A stretch of 33,848 nucleotides of DNA from an uncultured Clostridia bacterium. GTDB taxonomy: Bacteria > Bacillota > Clostridia > Lachnospirales > Lachnospiraceae. Made by a program: the position numbers and the translations under genes. Position 1 is the first letter of the stretch. Every line of letters begins with the position of its first letter. Shown piece by piece: positions 25,087 to 33,035 of the stretch. The DNA is taken from NCBI GenBank assembly GCA_945836135.1, contig CAMAKT010000005.1:1-33848 (forward strand), in the 5' to 3' direction. Under the pieces are notes generated by a model. It was not told the DNA's origin. It saw only the letters and a program-made list of their open reading frames with translations, and searched no databases.

Positions 25087-25120
25087 CTTTTAACCTCCTG
25101 TATTCGATATGAGGCTAGTA

Positions 25121-25492
25121 TTAGTTCATAGTAGCTAATACGGAACCTGCTTCTACAGATGCGCCTGTAGCAACGTCAATGCTTGCGATGGTGCCGTCCT
25201 GTGGTGCAACCACATCGTTCTCCATCTTCATAGCCTCAAGAACAAGAATAACCTGTCCCTTCTTAACTGCAGCTCCGGCATTAGCCTTAACTGCTACAAT
25301 CTTGCCCGGCATAGGTGCTGTAATCTTAACTGCGCCTGTACCTGCGGCTGCCGGAGCAGGAGTTGCTGCGGCCTTTGGTGCTGCCTTAGGTGCTACCTTT
25401 GGAGCGGCTGCCGGAGCACTTACTGCGCCTGTGCCCTCTTCTACTGTTACATCATATACATTACCATTTACTGTGATAGTATAACTCTTCAT
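25121..25492 (-). CDS. Biotin carboxyl carrier protein of the decarboxylase complex
   Basis: The 123-residue protein has a short N-terminal strand region (1-20), a flexible Ala/Pro/Lys-rich linker (about 22-52) and a biotinyl/lipoyl domain (about 54-122). The biotin is attached at K89 within EAMKMEN. This layout matches the gamma subunit of methylmalonyl-CoA or glutaconyl-CoA decarboxylases and the 1.3S subunit of transcarboxylase. It lies between OadG and OadB in the operon. The linker lets biotin swing between the carboxyltransferase and the membrane pump. Confidence 0.95.
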   Translation of the reverse strand: MKSYTITVNGNVYDVTVEEGTGAVSAPAAAPKVAPKAAPKAAATPAPAAAGTGAVKITAPMPGKIVAVKANAGAAVKKGQVILVLEAMKMENDVVAPQDGTIASIDVATGASVEAGSVLATMN

Positions 25493-25507
25493 GTTAATCC
25501 TCCTAAA

Positions 25508-25858
25508 TCAGGCCTTAGCCCATTTGCTGTTATTTGATCTTCTAATTGAGCGGACTACAAATCCATCTGTGGAAGTTCCGGTGGAAGCTGCGATAGCTGC
25601 TGTGATAACAGCAACAAGCTCTAAGTCATCTGAAAGCTCCTCGCTCTCCTCCTTAACCTCAATCTGGGATACGGTATTAACAACCGCTGTTTCTGCAAGC
25701 TCTGTCTTATTCTTCTTACCTGCCAGGGCAGCCTCAAGCTTCGGAATATACTTAAAAAGGCTGATAATGAAAGAAATAAAAATAAGTACCGAAAAAACTA
25801 CAATCAAACAGATGACTGTGTTTATAGCCGCATCAGTAATTGCACTGCCAATTATCAT
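25508..25858 (-). CDS. oadG: OadG-type small membrane subunit of the Na+ pump
   Basis: The 116-residue protein has one N-terminal membrane helix (about 11-36), then a cytoplasmic charged region with acidic clusters (EVKEESEELSDDLELVAVITAAIAASTG). OadG subunits hold the carboxyltransferase and OadB together. The C-terminal region with LVAVITAAIAA and the ending VVRSIRRSNNSKW is typical of the family. The start MIIGSAITDAA at 25858 is chosen because GAGGTG lies 7 bases before this ATG; a GTG three codons upstream overlaps that site. It starts 15 bases after the carboxyltransferase gene. Confidence 0.88.
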   Translation of the reverse strand: MIIGSAITDAAINTVICLIVVFSVLIFISFIISLFKYIPKLEAALAGKKNKTELAETAVVNTVSQIEVKEESEELSDDLELVAVITAAIAASTGTSTDGFVVRSIRRSNNSKWAKA

Positions 25859-25873
25859 ACATGTCACCTCGCA

Positions 25874-27304
25874 TTAAACCGTGCCATGCTTCTTGCTTGG
25901 GCGGTCTTCTTTCTTAGTGAATAACATCTCAAAAGCACCTATAACATACTTTCTTGTATCAGCCGGCTCAATAACCGCATCAACATAGCCTCTCTTAGCA
26001 GCAGCTATGGCGCTTGACTGAAGTGCTGCATACTCGGAAGCCTTCTGGGCAATAAGCTCAGGCTTGTCAGCATACATAATCTTGGCAGCCATGTTGGAAT
26101 CCATCATTCCGATGCTTGCATTACTCCATGCATAAGTCATATCAGCGCCGATTGCCTTGGAATTCATAGCCACATAAGCACTTCCGAAAGCCTCACCGAT
26201 GATTACGTTAACCTTAGGAACTGTCGCATTTGCGAATGCGTATGTAAGCTTAGCTGCGGCCTTAGCCATATTCTTCTCAGCATCGACTGTAGCCTTGTAA
26301 CCCTTAACATTGGTAAGGGAAAGTACAGGGATGTTAAAGGAATCACAGAAATTAATGAATTCTGCAGCCTTCTCGCAGCCTTCCGGAGATAATACAGCAT
26401 CGAACTTGGCAGCTTCCTTCATCTCGTCGTCATATACCACTGTTCTGTTGGCTACTGCACCTACCGTAACACCGTTCAGTCTCATAAAGCCTGTAACCAT
26501 GTCCTTAGCATATGCCTTCTTAACCTCAAAGAACACATTATTGTCTGCGATATCGGCAAGAGCGATTGATGTATCTCCAACAGCATTGGCAATTGTATCG
26601 CTCACTCTGTTGAGGTCATCGTTACACTCATCAAAAGCGCCGTCCTCATTGTTAGCAGGAAGAATTGAAACAAGCTCTCTTATCTTGTCAATAATCTCCG
26701 CTTCTTCGCCAACAACATCAACGATGCCTGCCTCTTCGCTCTGGAACTTGGCAGTAGCTGTGTCAAGCTTGGCTGTGTAGTTGCCGTCAAGAGCGTTCGG
26801 GCTGTTGACAAATAACTTAGCTGACTTCTCTTCCATGAATGTAAAATCAGTAAGAGTAGGCACAACTGCCATACCGCCGCCACAGGTTCCGAAAATAGCT
26901 GTAATCTGCGGAACAACGCCTGATGCCTGAACCTGCTTCAGGTATATCTGGCCAAAGCCGTTCAGTGCGTCGGTTGCCTCCTGTAATCTTAATCCGGCAC
27001 AGTCTACAAGACCGATAACCGGTGCTCCCATCTTAAGTGCTAAATCATAAAGATTAGCGATTTTCTTAGCATGCATCTCACCAATGGAACCACCAAGTAC
27101 TGTGGCATCCTGGCTGTATACATACACAAGACTTCCATTGATAACACCATAACCTGTAATAACACCGTCTGCAGGTGTGGCATTGTCGCTTAAGTTAAAA
27201 TCTGTGTTTCTTGCTGTTACAAAACCACCGATTTCAACAAAACTGTTATCATCAAGCAGAGCTTCTATTCTTTTGCTTGCTGATACCTGTGCTGTGTTGC
27301 TCAT
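25874..27304 (-). CDS. Acyl-CoA-type carboxyltransferase subunit (MmdA/PccB-like, divergent)
   Basis: The 476-residue crotonase-fold protein resembles the carboxyltransferase of methylmalonyl-CoA decarboxylase and propionyl-CoA carboxylase. VTGYGVINGSLVYVYSQDATVLGGSIGEMHAKKI is close to the family (there VFSQDFTVFGGSLGE). Two usually constant motifs are altered: DCAGLRLQE (101-109; normally DSGGARIQEG) and GTCGGG (139-144; normally GPCAGG). The second-half oxyanion motif reads GEAFGSAY. It is also shorter than most (about 510 residues). It may therefore use an unusual acyl-CoA, or keep mainly a structural role. GGAGG is 8 bases before the ATG. It is the first gene of the Na+-pump operon. Confidence 0.88.
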   Translation of the reverse strand: MSNTAQVSASKRIEALLDDNSFVEIGGFVTARNTDFNLSDNATPADGVITGYGVINGSLVYVYSQDATVLGGSIGEMHAKKIANLYDLALKMGAPVIGLVDCAGLRLQEATDALNGFGQIYLKQVQASGVVPQITAIFGTCGGGMAVVPTLTDFTFMEEKSAKLFVNSPNALDGNYTAKLDTATAKFQSEEAGIVDVVGEEAEIIDKIRELVSILPANNEDGAFDECNDDLNRVSDTIANAVGDTSIALADIADNNVFFEVKKAYAKDMVTGFMRLNGVTVGAVANRTVVYDDEMKEAAKFDAVLSPEGCEKAAEFINFCDSFNIPVLSLTNVKGYKATVDAEKNMAKAAAKLTYAFANATVPKVNVIIGEAFGSAYVAMNSKAIGADMTYAWSNASIGMMDSNMAAKIMYADKPELIAQKASEYAALQSSAIAAAKRGYVDAVIEPADTRKYVIGAFEMLFTKKEDRPSKKHGTV

Positions 27305-27366
27305 TATTCAGCCCTCCATAAATGTATTTTGGAAAATTTATTCAATTTATGCCGTTTATAATTGTA

Positions 27367-28584
27367 TTACGAAATAAGCAAATTATCAAGTACCATTTTT
27401 AAAAACCATCTATAATCAACTTGTTCAACAGCCTCCGTTGCAGTGATGGGAAATGCAGTATACCTTTCATCATTTATGTAAATAATGGCTTTCCCCATAG
27501 TATCTCCTACATTGACCGGAGCCATTACATAATCTTCAAGCTCATATATTACCCGTACCTTATCCGTATCGTTAAGCAACATCGACAATTCTCCGTCGAT
27601 TCGTGTTCCGGTGCTTTCCGCCTTGCCGTCAAGCACAGCCACCCGCTTATACTCCTCTACGGTGGTAAATACCTTCTTTTCGAAAAAATTGTTGACTCCA
27701 TATTCCATAAGTTTGCGGGTATCCTTCCACTTGTAAGTTCGATTGCCAGGCCATCCGCTTCCCAGCACAACCGTTATAAACACTCTGCCATCAGAACGGA
27801 GTGCCCCAACAAAGCAATATCCGGCATCACCGGTAAATCCTGTCTTAATTCCGAATGCACCTTTCATCTGGTCGAGAAATGCGTCTTTATTGTTCGCACT
27901 GCAGCTACGTTTTCCGTTAACTTCTGAAAAGGAGTGGCTTCTAGTTGCCGTAATCGTGTTAAAATCTTCATTTTGTACCGCATAAGCAGCTATCATTGCA
28001 AGTTCCCTGGCAGTTGTTGAATGCTTACCATTCTCATCTTGGGCATCAAGTCCGTTGGGGGTAATAAAATATGTATTGGTACAGCCAAGCTCAGCCGCCT
28101 TACTGTTCATAAGCCCTGTAAAAGCTGCCACACATGCCTTGCTCTCCTCCACACTACGCTTTGCGGCATCCTGTTCTTCTACATCACAATACATGGAACC
28201 TATATGTTCCGCAATAGCCACCGCCACATCATTGTAGGATTCAAGCATCATTCCGTAACATAAATCCGACAGGACATACTGCTCTCCCTGGCGAATGTTA
28301 AGTTGCACGTCCGGCATTGACGCAGCATACTGTGACACGGTGACAACATCCTGCAAGTTTCCGTATTCAAGTGCAATAACCAGCGTCATAATCTTAGTGG
28401 TGCTTGCCATAGCACGGACTTCATCGCAGTTTTTTGCATACAACACCCTCCCTGTATCCGCATCCATCAGGCAGGCTGAAATGGCATACAGCTCCGTCGG
28501 CTTTGGCGCCGCAGAATACGATATTGATGCTGTTGCCATGGAAAATACAAGCAATACGGATATAACCTGTCTAATTAATCTCAT
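27367..28584 (-). CDS. D-alanyl-D-alanine carboxypeptidase (PBP5/DacF family)
   Basis: The enzyme trims the terminal D-Ala of peptidoglycan stem peptides outside the cell. The 405-residue protein has a signal peptide (about 1-25), then the serine peptidase S11 domain with S61-TT-K64, S116-Y-N118 and K247-TG. A PBP5 C-terminal-like beta domain follows (about 320-385), and an amphipathic or hydrophobic tail (RWFLKMVLDNLLIS) may anchor it to the membrane. The ATG at 28584 is chosen because it places the signal peptide at the N-terminus; an open frame extending 36 codons upstream runs into the terminator of the preceding gene. The ribosome binding site (AAGGG) is modest. Confidence 0.94.
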   Translation of the reverse strand: MRLIRQVISVLLVFSMATASISYSAAPKPTELYAISACLMDADTGRVLYAKNCDEVRAMASTTKIMTLVIALEYGNLQDVVTVSQYAASMPDVQLNIRQGEQYVLSDLCYGMMLESYNDVAVAIAEHIGSMYCDVEEQDAAKRSVEESKACVAAFTGLMNSKAAELGCTNTYFITPNGLDAQDENGKHSTTARELAMIAAYAVQNEDFNTITATRSHSFSEVNGKRSCSANNKDAFLDQMKGAFGIKTGFTGDAGYCFVGALRSDGRVFITVVLGSGWPGNRTYKWKDTRKLMEYGVNNFFEKKVFTTVEEYKRVAVLDGKAESTGTRIDGELSMLLNDTDKVRVIYELEDYVMAPVNVGDTMGKAIIYINDERYTAFPITATEAVEQVDYRWFLKMVLDNLLIS

Positions 28585-28680
28585 TTTACCCTTAGTCCGC
28601 CATAGCCATTTTTGATAAAATATATGTTGCCCCGGGCGTAAAAATACCTTTAGGAAAATGTGTATGCATATAATGATAAA

Positions 28681-28709
28681 GGGCCGTCGCACATAACGTG
28701 CGACGACCC
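28681..28709 (-). terminator. Terminator after the MFS transporter
   Basis: A 12-base GC-rich stem with one G-U pair (28681-28692 with 28698-28709) and a 5-base loop. On the minus strand it is followed by TTTATCATTATA and lies 27 bases after the transporter stop. Confidence 0.8.
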
Positions 28710-28736
28710 AATGTCTTAAAACTCAACTAACATGTA

Positions 28737-30113
28737 TTAATTACTCTGCTTCTTTGCCTGCTTTGCTGCAAGTGCCTTGTCAGTAGGTTTTACCAGCACA
28801 AGTGAAATAACAAGCGCAATTATGTAAAGAGCAATTGTAACGTACAGTACAGTCTGATATCCTGTAGGATTAACTTTAATTATCTCTATGGTTCCATCCG
28901 CAAGAACATGCTCAATATCTACAGGTGTTCCAAACTTGTTCACAATCCATGTTGCCATCTGGTTGCCGGTAAGTCCTGCAAAGCCCCATGCAGAAAGTGT
29001 TATTCCATGTAATGCACTGATGCTTCCCATGCCGTAATGGTCGGAAAGCAATGTAGGAACATTGGAAAAACCACCGCCATAGCCTGCGTTTATAACGAAA
29101 ATAAGGCAAAGCACAAGGACTGTAAGAACCATATTGCCTTCTCCGTTCTTAATACCGCCTGTAACAATAACAATAGCCGTAAATGCAATGGAAAGGATAA
29201 AGATTATCTTATATATTGTATTTCTGTCCTTCATTGTATCTGCCCATGCAGAAAAACCAAGACGACCGCCTGCATTGAATACTGCAGATACCGTGGCAAT
29301 AATACCTGCAAAGCTTGCAAGACCGATACATTTTACAATCATCTTCTCCTGTGAAATCAGAGCAAGTCCACATGTAATGTTGATGTAGAACATTAACCAG
29401 ATTCCAATATAATTACCAATCGGCTTGGACTTGATAACGGAGAGTATGCCTTCGCCCTTCTCCTTCTTCTGCGGCTCATGCCAGCCCTCAGGCTTCTTAA
29501 GCAGGAGATGTCCTACGAACATCATGACAAAATATACACCTGCCAGAATAAAGAACATCTTATAAATTCCGCCATCTCCAAGATTGTCAAGCAATGCCTA
29601 CATGATCGGGCTTGCAATTGCCTTAGCTGCACCAAAACCTGCAACGGCAAGACCTGTAGCCAGACCCTTTCTGTCCTTAAACCAAAGCATCAGTGTCTTA
29701 ACCGGCGACAGGTAACCTGTTCCGAGACCGATACCCATGATAAAACCGTAGCAAACATAAATACCAATAAGTGCCAGCATACTGCCCTGATGTGCTCCAC
29801 CGTAATAGATAAAGAAACCGGTGCCTGCCATACCCAGAGAAAAACATAATGCCGCAATCAGAGAAGACTTGTGGATATCCTTCTCAACCACGTTACCTAA
29901 GAAAGCTGCCGACATACCAAGGAAAAAGATTGCAAAGCTGAACGCCCACTCCGTTGCGCCCTTGGAAAAGCCGATGTAATCCGCAATCTCCTGACTGAAG
30001 ATTGACCAGCAGTATACAGTACCTATACTGCAGTGAAGCAGCAGTGCAGGAATGGCTGCGCGAAACCACTTATTATTGCGCCATCCCTTAGTGTTGTTTT
30101 GTGTTTCATTCAT
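28737..30113 (-). pseudogene. OFA-family MFS transporter interrupted by an in-frame TAG
   Basis: The reading frame encodes a 12-helix transporter of the oxalate/formate antiporter family in two pieces. Residues 1-171 (WFRAAIPALLLHCSIGTVYCWSIFSQ type start, helices 1 to about 5) end in ASPIM, then TAG at 29600-29598. The same frame continues without a gap as ALLDNLGDGGIYKMFFILAGVYF to 28737 (helices 6-12). A single C-to-T change in a CAG Gln codon would explain it. Codon use and membrane topology are intact on both sides, so the event is recent, or an assembly or sequencing error, or read-through. The only visible restart is a TTG two codons later, without a ribosome binding site. A good promoter and AAGGAAG site precede the ATG. 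Confidence 0.88.
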
Positions 30114-30143
30114 AACATATTACTTCCTTTGTATTTTTTGTAA

Positions 30144-30172
30144 ATTATACACCCATATTTTATAAAATACAA
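30144..30172 (-). promoter_or_regulatory. Sigma-A promoter of the MFS transporter
   Basis: Read on the minus strand, TTGTAT (complement of 30167-30172) is followed after 17 bases by TATAAT (complement of 30144-30149). The leader is about 25 bases. The region also holds the palindrome TATTTTATAAAATA inside the spacer, a possible operator. Confidence 0.65.
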
Positions 30173-30181
30173 GTTATTGTT

Positions 30182-31927
30182 TTATCCTATATCCGGTTCG
30201 TCCTTAAGCTCAATACTATCTGAGTGTTCACCATCCGTCTCAAAAATAATTATTTCATTTTCGCCTTTATTCAAAAGTGGCGCAGGAATATACAATCGTC
30301 TCTGTGGCCCGATTTTCCAGAAACGTCCTATATTAAATCCATTGACAAACGCACAGCCCTTGCCCCAACCTTCAAAGTCAAGGAATGTATCACAGGCCTC
30401 CTCCACATCAAATGTAAAGCGGTAAAAAGCAGGCGTATTCTCGATATAATCTTTGGAGAAATCAATCTCATCTACATTGTCAAGAGGTAGCGTGTATTGC
30501 TGCCAGTCGTTGTGCATATGCCCGTTAATCTGAACACAATGGTCAATACCCTTGCGCTGAAGCTCCAGATATGGTCCGAAATTGACTCTTCCCATATTCT
30601 CCACCAGAATATCAAGCGGCTCTCCCTTATCACACCTGATATCCAGCTTATGTTCTTCAAGAAGTTCCCTGTCATATAACACAGCAGCTTTTCTTTGTCC
30701 TATAAATATATTCGCCCTATCATTAGCCTTCCACAGCCTGATGCGCTCAACGCCTTCCTCCGTGTCAAGTGTGGAATGATATAAAATGTATCCATAGCTC
30801 TGCCCCAGCTTTTCCATGGACTGTGGAAATACAGAAAATACAGGCTTGCTGATATCATCAAGCACAGAAAACAGGCTTACCCTGTCGCCAACAGTAAGCT
30901 TTCCGTATGCCTTACGCTTAATCTCTGTTGAAAATCTAACCTCCGGGATGTCCCTGTACTTTGAAATAACCTGCTTGTAAAGTCTGTATTTCTCGGTGAG
31001 CTGTCCATCCTCCGTAAGCACTCCGTCATAATCATAGGAAGTAACATCCGGCGTAAGTTCGTCATAATAATTGGAACCGTTCATAAATCCGAAGTTGGTG
31101 CCGCCTTCGAACATATATATGTTCACATGACCAAGCTCCAGCATCTTATCCAGGTCCTTGACGCTCTCTTCAAGGTTCCCTCTCATATGCCCGCCGTTTC
31201 CCCAGTGGTCAAACCATCCTACCCAGAATTCGGCACACATAAGCGGGCCACCCTTGGTATACTGCTTCAATACCTCGAAACGCTCCTCCGTCTTAGAGCC
31301 GAAATTACCCGTCGGCAGCACCCCCTCGATACACCCGGCATTAAGACTTTCCCTGTAAGGACCGTCGGATGTGATAAATGGAACATCAATGCCCTGCTCC
31401 GTCATCAACTCCTTAATTGCCTTAAGGTAGGACGCATCCGTTGCGAAATAACCATACTCATTTTCAATCTGCATAAGTATAACCGGTCCGCCGTTGTCGA
31501 TAAGAAGCGGTTTAAGCATTGGCATAAGTACACCATAGTATTCCCTGATATGCTTTACAAAGGGCTCATAATTCACTCTGAGCCTCATTCCGTCCTCCGC
31601 AAGGAGCCATGCAGGAAGCCCGCCAAACTCCCACTCAGCACAGATATATGGTGACGGACGCAGAATCACATACAGCCCAAGCTTCTGTGCGAGCTTTACA
31701 AAACCCACAACATCCAGCATTCCGTTAAATACAAACTGCCCCTTCTTAGGCTCATGCATGTTCCATGGAATATATGTTTCCACCGTATTGCACCCCATGG
31801 CAAGAAGCTTCTCAAGCCTGTCCTGCCAGTACTGAGGCACCGTTCTGAAATAGTGGATTGAGCCGGATATAATTTTAAACGGCTTCCCATCCAGATAAAA
31901 ATTGTCCTTGATTTCAAACCTTCCCAT
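30182..31927 (-). CDS. Beta-galactosidase, glycoside hydrolase family 35
   Basis: The enzyme removes terminal beta-galactose from oligosaccharides. The 581-residue protein has the GH35 TIM barrel (about 5-320), opening LDGKPFKIISGSIHYFR. The acid/base is E157 in QIENEYG and the nucleophile is E233 in MCAEFWVGWFDHWG. SGxxHYFR, NTVETYIPWNMHEP and MFEGGTNFGFMNG are further marks. Two C-terminal jelly-roll domains follow (about 370-570, ending GFNIGRFWKIGPQRRLYIP). No signal peptide is present, so it acts in the cytoplasm on imported galactosides. AGGAG precedes the ATG. The gene stands alone, divergent from the deacetylase-like gene. Confidence 0.96.
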   Translation of the reverse strand: MGRFEIKDNFYLDGKPFKIISGSIHYFRTVPQYWQDRLEKLLAMGCNTVETYIPWNMHEPKKGQFVFNGMLDVVGFVKLAQKLGLYVILRPSPYICAEWEFGGLPAWLLAEDGMRLRVNYEPFVKHIREYYGVLMPMLKPLLIDNGGPVILMQIENEYGYFATDASYLKAIKELMTEQGIDVPFITSDGPYRESLNAGCIEGVLPTGNFGSKTEERFEVLKQYTKGGPLMCAEFWVGWFDHWGNGGHMRGNLEESVKDLDKMLELGHVNIYMFEGGTNFGFMNGSNYYDELTPDVTSYDYDGVLTEDGQLTEKYRLYKQVISKYRDIPEVRFSTEIKRKAYGKLTVGDRVSLFSVLDDISKPVFSVFPQSMEKLGQSYGYILYHSTLDTEEGVERIRLWKANDRANIFIGQRKAAVLYDRELLEEHKLDIRCDKGEPLDILVENMGRVNFGPYLELQRKGIDHCVQINGHMHNDWQQYTLPLDNVDEIDFSKDYIENTPAFYRFTFDVEEACDTFLDFEGWGKGCAFVNGFNIGRFWKIGPQRRLYIPAPLLNKGENEIIIFETDGEHSDSIELKDEPDIG

Positions 31928-32024
31928 AAGTATTCTCCTGCCTGTATAAGTTTGTTAAATAATACAGTTTCAGTTTAGCATGTGTGCAGGTATTGAGCAA
32001 GTCTCATTTATCTATCCTTAAATC

Positions 32025-32084
32025 CTGCAGGAATCGGCTGAAGAGATAAATAAAATGCTTGCAGAAGGAGCCAAGAAAGCATAA
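32025..32084 (+). pseudogene. Possible C-terminal remnant of a lost gene (19 codons)
   Basis: In the 201-base gap between the GH35 gene and the deacetylase gene, the plus strand reads LQESAEEINKMLAEGAKKA followed by TAA, preceded two codons earlier by an in-frame stop. The amphipathic, Ala/Glu/Lys-rich pattern resembles the last helix of ABC-type sugar-binding proteins. No start codon or ribosome binding site belongs to it. It may be the tail of a deleted solute-binding protein gene, but a short chance frame cannot be excluded. The rest of the gap holds imperfect inverted repeats (31997-32013 with 32044-32062) and no clear promoter. Confidence 0.3.
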
Positions 32085-32128
32085 AATTAAAAATATAATT
32101 TATCACAGCATAGATAAGGAGAATTACA

Positions 32129-32938
32129 ATGCGTTCATATATTTGTTTTCCGGAAGGCAAATTCAAGGTGCTCACCATGAGCTATGACGACGGTAAATTA
32201 GAGGACCGCCGTTTAATAGAGATATTTAATAAAAACGGAATCAAAGGTACATTTCATATTAATTCGGGCTTGTTTTCACAGGACATCCGTATTAAGGCTA
32301 GCGAACTCCCTGAGCTGTATGCGGGACACGAGATTGCATGCCATACCCTTACGCACCCTACAATAGGGCGCTGTCCTCTCAGTGAGGTAATTTCCGAGAT
32401 TGCCGATGACAGAATTAACCTTGAGCACATCCTTAAGAAGCCTGTTCAGGGGCTTTCCTACCCTAATGGTTCATATTCCAAGGAAATAGAGGATGTTCTT
32501 CCTGCTCTTGGAATCAAATATTCCCGTATCGTCGGTGATTCTGACAATTTTGAACTTCCGACTAACCTGTATGAGTGGAAGGCAACCTGCCACCATAACC
32601 ATAGGCTTCTGGAGCTTGGCAAGAATTTTTGTGACCTTAATAAGAAACAGTATCTCTACATGATGTATGTCTGGGGGCACAGCTACGAATTTGAGCGGGA
32701 CAAGAACTGGGAGCTCATTGAGGAATTCTGCAGTATGATGGGCGGCAGGGACGATATCTGGTATGTAACCAACCTTGAGTATGTCAATTATATGGAAGCA
32801 GCCCGTTCCCTGGTATATGCCTACGACTTAAGCTTCGTGTACAATCCAAGTGCTCTTTCCGTATGGATTGCCGTAAACAGCGATAATGTTATCGAAGTTC
32901 CGGCAGGAACACAGGTTGATTTGAGTACATACAAGTAA
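32129..32938 (+). CDS. Polysaccharide deacetylase-like (NodB, CE4 fold) protein
   Basis: The 269-residue protein has the NodB-type fold: MSYDDG (D20, D21) as motif 1, H72-x3-H76 (CHTLTHPTI) as the metal-binding motif 2, and LSYPNGSYS as a variant of motif 3. A WGHSYEFE segment resembles the late catalytic region. No signal peptide is visible, which is unusual for wall deacetylases, so it may act on imported sugars or acetylated oligosaccharides. AAGGAG lies 7 bases before the ATG and a strong terminator follows. It is divergent from the GH35 beta-galactosidase, suggesting a role in the same glycan pathway. The substrate is unknown. Confidence 0.9.
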   Translation: MRSYICFPEGKFKVLTMSYDDGKLEDRRLIEIFNKNGIKGTFHINSGLFSQDIRIKASELPELYAGHEIACHTLTHPTIGRCPLSEVISEIADDRINLEHILKKPVQGLSYPNGSYSKEIEDVLPALGIKYSRIVGDSDNFELPTNLYEWKATCHHNHRLLELGKNFCDLNKKQYLYMMYVWGHSYEFERDKNWELIEEFCSMMGGRDDIWYVTNLEYVNYMEAARSLVYAYDLSFVYNPSALSVWIAVNSDNVIEVPAGTQVDLSTYK

Positions 32939-32964
32939 ATATACGAACTTAATTATTAAAAAGC

Positions 32965-33001
32965 AAAGCGTTCCTTAAGCCTACACTATAAGGAACGCTT
33001 T
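32965..33001. terminator. Bidirectional terminator after the deacetylase-like gene
   Basis: A perfect 13-base stem (32965-32977 with 32989-33001) with an 11-base loop, followed on the plus strand by ATTTTTAG. On the minus strand it lies 34 bases beyond the stop of the DUF6033-like gene, with A- and T-rich flanks suited to that direction too. Confidence 0.85.
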
Positions 33002-33035
33002 ATTTTTAGTTATGTATATATTTTTAAACTTCAAA

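Noticed and set aside
26310-26780. A 156-codon Ser-rich open frame on the plus strand
   Set aside because: It is the antisense of the carboxyltransferase gene; codon bias of the opposite strand explains it.
22316-27304. Mobile or horizontally acquired island
   Set aside because: No integrase, transposase, tRNA or direct repeats flank the operon, and base composition resembles its neighbours.
28585-28692. N-terminal extension of the D,D-carboxypeptidase by 36 codons
   Set aside because: The extension would bury the signal peptide and begin inside the transporter terminator hairpin, so the ATG at 28584 is used.
28737-29594. The second half of the MFS transporter as an independent gene
   Set aside because: The half starts at a TTG with no ribosome binding site, is in frame with the upstream half and lacks helices 1-5; one interrupted gene is the better reading.
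31127-31654. A 175-codon open frame on the plus strand
   Set aside because: It is opposite the catalytic barrel of the GH35 gene and has no supporting start signal.
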